Below, piece after piece: positions 33,564 through 42,283 of a DNA stretch of 64,000 nucleotides. This DNA is from JAFDZO01 sp044226845 (GTDB taxonomy: Bacteria; Bacteroidota; Ignavibacteria; Tepidaquicellales; Tepidaquicellaceae): positions 35,403 to 99,402 of the forward strand of contig JBGAGG010000018.1 in NCBI GenBank assembly GCA_044226845.1, in the 5' to 3' direction. A program made the translations under genes and the position numbers. The notes under the pieces were generated by a model that had not been told where the DNA came from, did not search any database, and worked only from the letters and a program-made list of their open reading frames with translations. The number at the start of each line of letters is the position of its first letter. Position 1 is the first letter of the stretch.

Positions 33564-35198
33564 ATGCCTAAATTAACAATTGATAATCAGGAAATAGAGT
33601 TTAAACCGGGACAGACTATTATAGAGGCTGCGCGTCAGGCTGCGATTGATATACCGCATTTTTGCTGGCACCCTGCGCTTTCAGTATCAGGTAACTGCCG
33701 TATATGTTTAGTCGAAGTTGAAAAAATGCCTAAGCTTGTAATCGCATGCTCTACTCCTGCCGCTGACGGAATGGTCGTTCATACAAAATCGGAAAAAACT
33801 ATCCACGGACAAAATGCCGTGATGGAATTTCTATTGATAAACCATCCGCTTGATTGTCCTATTTGCGATGAAGCAGGCGAATGTAAACTGCAGGATTACG
33901 CATACAAATATTCCGTAGGCACATCACGCTATGATGAAGAAAAAAATCATAAAGAAAAAAGAGTTTCGCTCGGACCGAATGTAATGTTCGATGCAGAGAG
34001 ATGTATATCCTGCTCGCGATGTATAAGATATTGCGATGAAATTGTAAAAGATCCTCAGCTTACCTTTGTTCAAAGAGGCGAGCACGTTACGATTGAAACA
34101 TTCCCCGGAAAAGAACTTGATAATCCTTATTCGATGAATGTTATTGAGATATGTCCTGTAGGTGCATTGACTTCTAAAGATTTCAGATTCAGAGCAAGAG
34201 TATGGGATATGTCATTTACAGATACAGTATGTCCCGGATGCGCAAGAGGATGTAATACAAGAATGGGCGTAAGAAATAATGAAGTGCTTAGAATAGAGCC
34301 GCGTGAAAACATAGGAGTGAATGATTACTGGCTATGCGATTACGGAAGGCTTGAGACAATAAAAAATATTAACAATAAAGATTTAAGAGTAAACTCACCA
34401 AAGCTAAGAACAGATTCAGCCAATGAACTTCTTGATGTAGACTGGGATGAAGCTGTTTCTCATTCATTATCTGAATTGAAAAAATACAGTAACTCTGAAA
34501 TACTGTTCCTTGCATCACCATTCTCAACACTTGAAGATAATTATGCGTTAAAGAAATTTGCTAAAGAAGTATTCGATTCAGAAAATATATTTTACATACC
34601 GAACATCAATGAAAACTTCGGCGATGATATGCTGAAGAAATCTGATATGACTCCGAACTCAAACGGATTAAAACTGCTCGGAATAAAACCAATCACTGGT
34701 GATATCTCATCAGCGAAGGCTGTTGTTGTAATGAATGATGACTTATCAAGATTACCGGGAGCTTCAAACATTGAGACTATAATTGAACTTGCATCATACA
34801 AATCAGAGTCATCGAATACAAAAGTTGTTATGCCTGTTTCTACCTATGCAGAAATAAACGGAACGTTTGTAAACTTCCAGAACAGAGTGCAAAGAATAAG
34901 ACCTGCAGTTGCTTCGCTTGAAAAAGAAAGACTGCCCGGTGAATTCTCTATGTCACGCCTAGATAAATTCGGCGCGCATAATGACAGATGGACTCACGGC
35001 GCAAGATTTAACTCCCGCCCGGCATGGAAAGTAATTAAACAAATTGCTAAAGCTTTCGGCAGTGACTTTGCTTTTGAAAATTCAGAAGAAGTATTTATGG
35101 AGCTTTCAAATACAATCGACGGTATGAACGGATATGATTATGATTCAGTAGGAAATGAGGGAGTAGTAGTAGGTTCAACTCCGTTAGTAACTGCATAA
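33564..35198 (+). CDS. nuoG: NADH-quinone oxidoreductase subunit G
   Basis: 544 residues. N-terminal 2Fe-2S ferredoxin domain with Cys34, Cys45, Cys48 and Cys62 (FCWHPALSVSGNCRIC). Then the His/Cys-ligated cluster region HPLDCPICDEAGECKLQD, then CISCSRCIRYC and a later EICPVGAL for 4Fe-4S clusters, then VCPGCARGCNT of the molybdopterin-oxidoreductase-like part. NuoG is the electron-carrying peripheral-arm subunit of complex I. It is shorter than Proteobacterial NuoG, as is common in this phylum where the C-terminal part is reduced. No other nuo gene lies beside it in the window. Confidence 0.9.
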   Translation: MPKLTIDNQEIEFKPGQTIIEAARQAAIDIPHFCWHPALSVSGNCRICLVEVEKMPKLVIACSTPAADGMVVHTKSEKTIHGQNAVMEFLLINHPLDCPICDEAGECKLQDYAYKYSVGTSRYDEEKNHKEKRVSLGPNVMFDAERCISCSRCIRYCDEIVKDPQLTFVQRGEHVTIETFPGKELDNPYSMNVIEICPVGALTSKDFRFRARVWDMSFTDTVCPGCARGCNTRMGVRNNEVLRIEPRENIGVNDYWLCDYGRLETIKNINNKDLRVNSPKLRTDSANELLDVDWDEAVSHSLSELKKYSNSEILFLASPFSTLEDNYALKKFAKEVFDSENIFYIPNINENFGDDMLKKSDMTPNSNGLKLLGIKPITGDISSAKAVVVMNDDLSRLPGASNIETIIELASYKSESSNTKVVMPVSTYAEINGTFVNFQNRVQRIRPAVASLEKERLPGEFSMSRLDKFGAHNDRWTHGARFNSRPAWKVIKQIAKAFGSDFAFENSEEVFMELSNTIDGMNGYDYDSVGNEGVVVGSTPLVTA

Positions 35199-35238
35199 AT
35201 TACAGAGTAAAAAATTAATATAATAGATGTAAAAAGAA

Positions 35239-35261
35239 AAGGCGGGTGATTAACCCGCCTT
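35239..35261. terminator. Bidirectional terminator
   Basis: Nine-base stem AAGGCGGGT / ACCCGCCTT with a five-base loop, T-rich on both strands. It lies between the convergent nuoG and Nudix genes. Confidence 0.85.
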
Positions 35262-35263
35262 CT

Positions 35264-35683
35264 TTATTTTCTGTTTGAAAGAATTGTCTGAAGTGTCCAC
35301 TTAGCCCATCCGTGATGGGAAATTTCTTTATCATCGGGAAGATTGTTTACATCGAACCAGCTCAGCTCTGCAACATTCTCTCCGGCCTTAACATCTGTAT
35401 CATCACCTGTATAAACATAATGAAATATCACATGCCAGCTTTTATCCATGCCTGTGAAAGATTCTATATGATCGATCTTAATTGATTCTGTTTCCATTCC
35501 CAGCTGCTCTTTTAAAATTCGTAAAGCTGCATCATCGGGGTGCTCACATGTATTAATCAAATCGTCCGGTATAAACCAGCCTTGCTGTCCGTTATAGTTA
35601 TCGGAGTTTTTATATTTAACTAAGACCGTTTTATCGTTTGCTATAATTGTTACATCAGCAACGAGTTTTATTTTTTGCTCCAT
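35264..35683 (-). CDS. Nudix-family protein, degenerate box
   Basis: 139 residues. Nudix fold landmarks: KLVADVTIIANDKTVLVKYK, a GWFIPDDLIN turn, then DDAALRILKEQLGM, which sits at the Nudix box (usually REx2EExG) but has RILKEQLG, losing key metal-binding Glu residues. SWHVIFHYVY and ELSWFDVNNLP complete the fold. It may bind rather than hydrolyse nucleotides. It starts nine bases after the PepF stop, in the same operon. Confidence 0.7.
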   Translation of the reverse strand: MEQKIKLVADVTIIANDKTVLVKYKNSDNYNGQQGWFIPDDLINTCEHPDDAALRILKEQLGMETESIKIDHIESFTGMDKSWHVIFHYVYTGDDTDVKAGENVAELSWFDVNNLPDDKEISHHGWAKWTLQTILSNRK

Positions 35684-35692
35684 GCAGATATT

Positions 35693-37399
35693 TTATAATG
35701 CTGTATCATCCACTTCATCCAGATATGCAATAATTGGCTTTATAGCCTTCTTCACTGTATCTTTTTTGAATGGAGAATCAAGATTTGCATATTTTAACAG
35801 ATCTAAAAATGACTGGCTTCCGCCGGCTTTGCAAAGCTTTATATAATCTTTTAACGCTGCCGTGTTTTCTTTCTTAGATGATGCATTAACTTTTTTCCAG
35901 AACTGAAATGCGCAGACCTGAGCTAAACCATAATCTATATAATAGAAAGGTTTCTCGTAAATGTGTCTTTGCTGCTGCCAATATCTTCCCTCTTCTAGGA
36001 ATGTATTATCACCGTAATCACGGCTTGGAAGATACTTGCGTTCAATCTCTCTCCACTTTGCATTTCGCTCTGCGGGAGTAACATTTACATTTTCATAAAC
36101 CCAGTGCTGGAACTCATCAACTGAAACACAATAAGGTAAAAATTCCAGTGCTCTTACTAAGTGAAAATATTTGAACTTTGCAGTATCTTCTTTGAAGAAT
36201 AAATCCATCCAGTCCCATGTGATAAACTCCATACTCATAGAGTGAATTTCGCATGCTTCTAAGGTAGGGTGAAGGTATTCGGAAATTTCAAAATCTTTAC
36301 TTTCATACGCTTGAAATGCATGACCTGCTTCATGGGTAAGAACTCTAATATCGTCTTCTGTGCCGTTGAAATTTGAAAAGATAAAAGGACTGGCAAATAA
36401 TTTTAAGAATGTACAATAACCGCCGACAGCTTTACCTTTTTTGTTTTCCAGATCCATCAGTTCGCTTGCATACATATGTTGAAAAAATTCTCCCGTTTCA
36501 GGTGAAAGATCTTCATACATTTTTAAAGTGTTATCCAGAGTCTCTTGCAAATTCCCTTTCGGTATCGCATTTCCCGTTGGGAAATGAATACTTTCATCAT
36601 AATAATAAAGTTTATCTAAGCCTAATCTCTTTTTTTGTTTCTCTCTCAATTTCTGGGCGACAGGTACAAGCGTTTCCAGAATTTGTTTTCGGTATAAAGC
36701 TACATCATCGGCATTGTAATCCGTTCTTTTAAGATTGGTATATGCAAGCTCAATATAATCTTTATATCCGAGTTTCTTCGCCATGGTATCACGGCTTTTT
36801 ACTAAGTCATCATAAATTCTGTCAAATTGTTCTGCATGCTCTTTGAAAAATCCCCATTTTGCCTCCGAGGCTTTTTTGCGCACTTCTCTATCAGTAGAAG
36901 TGGTATATGGTCCGAAACCGGAAAGATTAAGTTCTTTGCCGTCGAACATAATTTTAGCAGATGCCATCAGCTGCCGGTATTCAGTTGAAAGCTCATTAGT
37001 TTTCAACATATCACTTTCTATTTCCGGAGTAAAAGTTTTTATAGCATACTCGGCTAGATTAAATAAATGCTTGCCAATTTTCTCTTCGAGTTTTTTTCTG
37101 AACTTGGATTTTACCAGAAGTTTATAATATCTTGTATCGTAGTCTTTTATGAGGGGAGAAACTGAATCAAAGTACTTTTTCTCGGCAAGATAAAATTCAT
37201 CAGTAGTATTTATTGTGTATCTAACATTTGCAAGTCTTCCCATTGTATCAAATTCATCTCGCAAAATATTTATCTCGTTAAGAGCTTCAACCTGAGCTTC
37301 AATATTCATTGCATTTTCAAGCTTAATCAGCTGATTTTCGAAGTGTTCTTTGTATTTATCTATGTCCGGTCTTTGGTAAGTGTAATCTTTAAATTTCAT
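35693..37399 (-). CDS. pepF: M3-family oligoendopeptidase
   Basis: 568 residues. Zinc metallopeptidase motif HEAGH near residues 355-359 (LTHEAGHAFQAYES) and the downstream ligand Glu in EACEIHSMSMEF, both typical of M3 oligoendopeptidase F. The helical N-terminal half with SGFGPYTTSTDREVRKKA is normal for the family. It cleaves short peptides in the cytoplasm. It is followed by a Nudix gene and preceded by an M29-type aminopeptidase gene, so a small peptide-turnover operon is likely. Confidence 0.9.
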   Translation of the reverse strand: MKFKDYTYQRPDIDKYKEHFENQLIKLENAMNIEAQVEALNEINILRDEFDTMGRLANVRYTINTTDEFYLAEKKYFDSVSPLIKDYDTRYYKLLVKSKFRKKLEEKIGKHLFNLAEYAIKTFTPEIESDMLKTNELSTEYRQLMASAKIMFDGKELNLSGFGPYTTSTDREVRKKASEAKWGFFKEHAEQFDRIYDDLVKSRDTMAKKLGYKDYIELAYTNLKRTDYNADDVALYRKQILETLVPVAQKLREKQKKRLGLDKLYYYDESIHFPTGNAIPKGNLQETLDNTLKMYEDLSPETGEFFQHMYASELMDLENKKGKAVGGYCTFLKLFASPFIFSNFNGTEDDIRVLTHEAGHAFQAYESKDFEISEYLHPTLEACEIHSMSMEFITWDWMDLFFKEDTAKFKYFHLVRALEFLPYCVSVDEFQHWVYENVNVTPAERNAKWREIERKYLPSRDYGDNTFLEEGRYWQQQRHIYEKPFYYIDYGLAQVCAFQFWKKVNASSKKENTAALKDYIKLCKAGGSQSFLDLLKYANLDSPFKKDTVKKAIKPIIAYLDEVDDTAL

Positions 37400-37445
37400 A
37401 GCAGTGTTTTATTAGAATAGATTCGTTTAATTAATGATGATTTGA

Positions 37446-39485
37446 TTAATTTAATAGCGCATGGTTTAATTCTTCCGTGCCATTTACAACAAAAATACCG
37501 TCTTTGATAATATAATCTCTTGTGCCGTCTTTTTTAACTGAAGCAATATACTCAATACTCTCATAGGGAAGAGTCATATCAGTATGCACATTTGTATATG
37601 CACTCATTATATCTTCTTTTCTTAAAATAGATTTTTCATTATCCTTTGCTATCATCTCTTTATGGTCAATTACATTGTAAATTTTATGATCTTCCTGCCA
37701 CATAAAGCATGTATCACCTATGGCAAAGTGCGGTCCCATTTTTTCAATTATAAGAATCGGTAAGATATTGAGAATGTCGTATTTTTTTGCAAGCTTGTAT
37801 GCTACGGTATTTGTTCCTATGGCAAATTCTCCGATAGGCAGTGTTTTATGCGGAAACAATAAATTTTCTTCAACAAACTTTTTATTCTCTTCTTCATTAT
37901 CAAAGTTTGTGCAGCTGTATTCTTCTACAAATCCGTCTTTGAATTTTAATCTTAAGTTTTCAAACTTCAGGCTTCTTAAAAATATTTCTTCAAAGTGAAG
38001 CAGACCGTTAGTACCGGTAAGTTTGGGTGAAGTAAAAACTTCTCCAACCGGTATATTTTTATCTGCACCTATGTTTAAAAAATTTGTTTCCTTCTCAGGA
38101 TTTTTTAATTCATGCATATTTACACGAATAAAAGTCTCATTATTATCTTTTCCTTTTACTTCCACATATTGTGCAGTATCTAAAACATCTATAATATTTT
38201 TTTGAATTCTTTCCTGATGGTCAGTATCCATCATATTTATCTCTGCAATGCCGTCAAATATTTCTTCAAATTTCTCCCCTATTTCGGGTGAGGGAAGTGA
38301 AACAGCAGTAAAGCTTGTTTCATTTGAATGAATGAATTTATCCATACTTGAACGGAAATTAGTTACAAATTTCCTGTATAACTTTGTCTTCTCTGAATCT
38401 AATTTAATTGTAGACGGTTTGTTTACCGGGGAAAATGGTTTTTCACCGAATCTGTCAAACATAATGACTCCGGAATACTCGGAAAGTTTATCCTGTATTG
38501 AACTTAATGCATCTTCATAAGCTTTATTTGTGTTGACGATATAGTCTTCACTTAGATAAAGGGCAATATCAAATCTGTGATCGTAACGATATTGTTTATT
38601 GGCAGAAGTAGTTTGAATACTGGAAAGAAGAGCAGTTAAATTATTTTTCTTAAGCTCATTAATTATCTCAACAGAAAGTCTTTCCATTCCTATGTTGGCA
38701 ATGTAATTAACAGTTTTTTTATTTGACAGATCTTTTTCTTCCAGCTCAAATCCTCTTATGTATGCTTTTACAATAGATTTTGCCTGCGCCTGTATTTTTT
38801 CTTCAGGATACTCTGCTAAGTGTTTTGCTGTCTTTATTTCGTTTTCCGTAATATGTTTTCCGTACCGGAATAAATATCTTAAATCATTGAAATCGCTTTT
38901 TGTATAAACTTCTCTTAAAGGATTCATTTCAGGATCATAATCCTGATTAAGATTGAATAAATAATTATCACTTTTATATTCTGTCTCCGGAGAAGTCATC
39001 ACTGCATATAATTCTTCATAGGTGAAATTATCTTTTAATAAAATTTCAGCTGCTCTGATGAAAACAGAATTGTATTTATGAAGCTGAATTAACCTGTGTT
39101 CAAATGCATACTCAATGTAAAGCTTGAAGTATGTTGAAAAAAAAGTAATAAGCCTACCGGTTTTTTCTCCGAATGTATTAACTGCAAATTCAGGATTCAC
39201 ATAGCTGCTGCCGTAATTGTCGGGATGTAAATCAGAATAAAGATCTTTATTAATTGCATAAAGTTCGTCAAAACTTTTACCGGTAAAATATTTATCATCT
39301 TTAATATCTTCTTCAAGCTTTGCAATTTTTATTATCCAATTACTCAGTGTATTCACATAAGATTCAAATTCGTTTTTCCTCTGCGAAGTTCGTAAACTTA
39401 AATCAGAAATTTTATTGATAGATTCAAGATAGTGCCCCTTTATCTCTTCAGTTTTTTTTATGTATTCTTGTTTGTAATCGGACAT
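37446..39485 (-). CDS. M29-like aminopeptidase
   Basis: 679 residues. The C-terminal 280 residues carry the M29 pattern: NIPVGEVFTSPKLTGTNG, then LPIGEFAIGTNTVAYKLA, IIEKMGPHFAIGDTC and a late DHKEMIA; the Glu and His residues would bind the paired metals. The N-terminal 380 residues are an extra helical domain (M29 enzymes are usually about 400 residues), so this is a long form. Cytosolic exopeptidase role inferred. It is 46 bases upstream of pepF and same strand. Confidence 0.8.
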   Translation of the reverse strand: MSDYKQEYIKKTEEIKGHYLESINKISDLSLRTSQRKNEFESYVNTLSNWIIKIAKLEEDIKDDKYFTGKSFDELYAINKDLYSDLHPDNYGSSYVNPEFAVNTFGEKTGRLITFFSTYFKLYIEYAFEHRLIQLHKYNSVFIRAAEILLKDNFTYEELYAVMTSPETEYKSDNYLFNLNQDYDPEMNPLREVYTKSDFNDLRYLFRYGKHITENEIKTAKHLAEYPEEKIQAQAKSIVKAYIRGFELEEKDLSNKKTVNYIANIGMERLSVEIINELKKNNLTALLSSIQTTSANKQYRYDHRFDIALYLSEDYIVNTNKAYEDALSSIQDKLSEYSGVIMFDRFGEKPFSPVNKPSTIKLDSEKTKLYRKFVTNFRSSMDKFIHSNETSFTAVSLPSPEIGEKFEEIFDGIAEINMMDTDHQERIQKNIIDVLDTAQYVEVKGKDNNETFIRVNMHELKNPEKETNFLNIGADKNIPVGEVFTSPKLTGTNGLLHFEEIFLRSLKFENLRLKFKDGFVEEYSCTNFDNEEENKKFVEENLLFPHKTLPIGEFAIGTNTVAYKLAKKYDILNILPILIIEKMGPHFAIGDTCFMWQEDHKIYNVIDHKEMIAKDNEKSILRKEDIMSAYTNVHTDMTLPYESIEYIASVKKDGTRDYIIKDGIFVVNGTEELNHALLN

Positions 39486-39532
39486 ATTTATTCTCTTTTG
39501 TTTACCTTTTTAGAATGAGATTTGTTTCAGTA

Positions 39533-41377
39533 TTATTCTATAGGATTTGCAAATGCTTTACCTCTCATTGTGTGTCTCTTCTGAGAAGATAAAACAAGTT
39601 TTCTTAATCTTATATTTTCAGGTGTAACTTCAATTATCTCATCATCTTTAATGAACTCAATTGCTTTTTCAAGTGACATAGGAATAACCGGAGTAAGAAT
39701 CATACTTTCATCTTTACCTGACGCTCTCATGTTTGAAAGCTTTTTTCCTTTTGTCGCATTCACATCTAAATCGTTATCTCTGTTATGCTCGCCAACAATC
39801 ATGCCTTCGTAAACCTGAGCATTCGGAACGACGAATAATGTTCCGCGCGGTTCAAGATTGTACAATGAATATGAAAGAGCAACTCCGTCTCTATCCGAAA
39901 CGAGCGAACCTGTTAATCTTGTCTGGAAATCGCCTCTGTATTCTTCGTACCCTTGGAGGTATGAATTCATTAATCCGGTACCCTTAGTATCGGTAAGGAA
40001 TTCATTTCTGTATCCGATAAGTGAACGTGAAGGGATAGAGAACTCAATCCTCACTCTTCCTGTTCCGTGATTAACTAAGTTAATCATTCTTCCCTTTTTG
40101 CGAGAAAGTTTTTCGGAAACTATTCCGATAAATTCTTCATCGCAATCGATGAATAAATGTTCGATAGGTTCAAGCGTTTTGCCGTCCTGTTTTCTGAAAA
40201 TAACCTGAGGTCTACCGACACTTAGCTCGTATCCTTCTCTTCTCATAGTTTCGATTAAGATTACCATCTGAAACTCGCCTCTTCCTTTAACGATAAAGCT
40301 TTCGCCGTCTTCGGAATCTTCGACTTTTAACGCTACGTTTCTTAATGTTTCTTTGTGTAGTCTTTCTTTAATTTTATTTCCCTGAACAATTTTTCCTTCT
40401 CTGCCTGAAAGCGGTGAAGTGTTTAATGAAAATTTCATAGAGATAGTCGGCTCATCGATTGCAATTCTTTTCAATGCCTTCGGACTTTCCTTTGTACAAA
40501 TAGTATCGCCGATATGAACATCTTCAATACCCGCTATGATAATAATATCACCCGGATCTGCCTGCTGAATATCGCCGTACTTTACACCTTCATAAGCCTG
40601 TATCTTTGTAACTCTTAAGTTTTTTGCTTCGCCTGCTTCGTTAAGGCAAACCATTTCCTGATTTCCTTTTACGGTTCCGTTAACAACTTTACCTATAGCA
40701 AGTCTGCCAAGGAATTCCGAGTAGCTTAAGTCAGCAACTAACATCTGGAACGGTTCTGATTCATCGTGCATAGGTCCCGGAATTTCAGCAATGATAGTTT
40801 CAAATAAAACTGAAAGGTCTTTACCCGGCTCTTCTAAAGTTTTCTGAGCAATACCTTCTCTTCCGATTGCATAAAGAACAGGGAATTCAATTTGCTCTTC
40901 AGTTGCATCAAGGTCAATGAATAGGTCGTATACTTCGTTCAATACTTCCTGCGGACGAGCATCTTTTCTATCGATTTTATTTACAACTACTATAATTTTT
41001 AATCCGCCTTCAAGAGCTTTTTTCAGTACGAATCTTGTCTGAGGTAACGGTCCTTCAGATGAATCCACAAGAAGCACTACGCCATCAACCATCATAAGTG
41101 CTCTTTCAACTTCGCCGCCGAAATCTGCGTGGCCCGGAGTATCGAGAATATTAATTTTTGTATCTCCCCATTTTACTGAGCAGTTTTTTGCAGCAATGGT
41201 AATACCTCTTTCTCTTTCGAGGTCCATATTATCCATAAGTCTGTCTTCAACTTCCTGATTTTCTCTGAACATACCGCTTTGTCTGAACATGTGGTCAACA
41301 AGCGTGGTCTTTCCGTGATCAACGTGAGCTATAATAGCTATATTTCTAAGGTTTTTGTTTTGTGTTAAGTTTTTCAT
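39533..41377 (-). CDS. typA: Translational GTPase TypA/BipA
   Basis: 614 residues. G1 AHVDHGKTT (17-25), ERERGITIAAKN switch I, DTPGHADFGGEVERAL, NKIDRKDARP, then EF-G-like domains and the TypA-specific C-terminus with GTRFVVPNAQVYEGMIVGEH-like text and ANPIE at the end. It binds the 70S ribosome and aids large-subunit assembly under stress. Length is normal and there is no sign of damage. The 48-base gap to the M29-type gene suggests read-through is possible. Confidence 0.95.
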   Translation of the reverse strand: MKNLTQNKNLRNIAIIAHVDHGKTTLVDHMFRQSGMFRENQEVEDRLMDNMDLERERGITIAAKNCSVKWGDTKINILDTPGHADFGGEVERALMMVDGVVLLVDSSEGPLPQTRFVLKKALEGGLKIIVVVNKIDRKDARPQEVLNEVYDLFIDLDATEEQIEFPVLYAIGREGIAQKTLEEPGKDLSVLFETIIAEIPGPMHDESEPFQMLVADLSYSEFLGRLAIGKVVNGTVKGNQEMVCLNEAGEAKNLRVTKIQAYEGVKYGDIQQADPGDIIIIAGIEDVHIGDTICTKESPKALKRIAIDEPTISMKFSLNTSPLSGREGKIVQGNKIKERLHKETLRNVALKVEDSEDGESFIVKGRGEFQMVILIETMRREGYELSVGRPQVIFRKQDGKTLEPIEHLFIDCDEEFIGIVSEKLSRKKGRMINLVNHGTGRVRIEFSIPSRSLIGYRNEFLTDTKGTGLMNSYLQGYEEYRGDFQTRLTGSLVSDRDGVALSYSLYNLEPRGTLFVVPNAQVYEGMIVGEHNRDNDLDVNATKGKKLSNMRASGKDESMILTPVIPMSLEKAIEFIKDDEIIEVTPENIRLRKLVLSSQKRHTMRGKAFANPIE

Positions 41378-41959
41378 TAAATGAATTTATTTATATAAAA
41401 GTCTGATTGTTGTTCGCAAGATGCTCCCTGAATTTCCAACTTTACCAACGGGGGTTTAAAAGCGGTAATATTTGCAACGGGGAAAAAATGGATATTTAAG
41501 ATACCAATTATAACGGAGAACATAAATGTAATTCCTTCCCCTTATCACTGCAAATTAAGGGGGAGATTGAGGGGATTTTGAACACAGACAGCTATGATTT
41601 TTATGATGGCACAGATTTCTTGTCTTATAATAGATAGGGATTATCTCATCGTTTAAGATTTGGATTAATACATTAGAAAATAGAGTCCCCACCTTGTTAA
41701 GGCGGGGGAAGAGCATGTCCCGCACTTGATGCGGGAGGGTGGTAAACAAATAGTTTTAGCCTAAAAGGGCATTTATATTTATTGCTTAACTTAATCATGA
41801 AGGATGGTGTTCCGATTTACTTATTATTATGGAAAGAATTATAATATTTTTTATCAAATTAATTCATTTCAAAATCTGTGTAATCAGTGATTCAAATGCA
41901 ACTTTTACCTATGAAATCCGTTTATTAAAAATAAATCCCGCACAAAAATATTTTAACAG
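41378..41959. repeat. Intergenic region with repeat-like GC stem segments
   Basis: About 580 bases without a gene. 41537-41580 has CCCCTTA...TAAGGGG pairing and 41690-41745 has TCCCGCACTTGATGCGGGAG and neighbouring CCCCACC/GGCGGGG pieces. This is the style of dispersed intergenic repeats in related genomes. A 64-codon ORF on the minus strand here is not credible as protein. Confidence 0.4.
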
Positions 41960-41991
41960 TTTGACTTTACTGTAAAAAATTTATATTTTTG
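41960..41991 (+). promoter_or_regulatory. Bacteroidota-type sigma promoter
   Basis: TTTG at 41960-41963, exactly 20 bases, then TATTTTTG (TAnnTTTG) at 41984-41991. This is the full consensus of the primary sigma factor in Bacteroidota. Transcription should start near 41998. Confidence 0.75.
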
Positions 41992-42036
41992 TAGACCATG
42001 AAAATCTAAAATCACGGAGATATAATTTTTCACAAT

Positions 42037-42144
42037 ATGACAAATTTCAATTTACATATTATCTCAGCATTTAAATATTTCGCTCCACAAGCAGGCGATA
42101 GAATGCATAGTCCGTGGTTTAAGAGGAGGAATTTAGGCAACTAA
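42037..42144 (+). CDS. Small ORF (35 aa) or small RNA in a self-contained transcript
   Basis: Between the consensus promoter at 41960 and the terminator at 42169 lies one ORF, from ATG at 42037 to TAA at 42144 (starts MTNFNLHIISAFKYF, ends RRNLGN). The ribosome binding site is weak and distant (GGAGATA at 42017), so the transcript of about 210 bases could equally be a small RNA. The RNA contains a CCAC...GTGG pairing around 42083-42119. No family recognised. Confidence 0.4.
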   Translation: MTNFNLHIISAFKYFAPQAGDRMHSPWFKRRNLGN

Positions 42145-42168
42145 ATTCAGAACATACCCAACAAGTTT

Positions 42169-42207
42169 AAACCGCGGCATTTGCAAAAGTGACCGCGGTT
42201 TTTTTTT
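42169..42207 (+). terminator. Rho-independent terminator
   Basis: Nine-base stem AAACCGCGG / CCGCGGTTT (42169-42177 with 42193-42201) and a run of T to 42207. It closes the small transcript ahead of the ABC exporter genes. Confidence 0.9.
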
Positions 42208-42283
42208 ACCCTTCCGCGGTACAAATAGAAATAAATTCGATTCTAACTATATTTTATAACAGTAGTTTAAATACATAAGTTTT

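Noticed and set aside
41555..41749. A 64-codon minus-strand ORF
   Set aside because: It lies in a repeat-like intergenic stretch with hairpins; the translation resembles the artefacts these repeats give.
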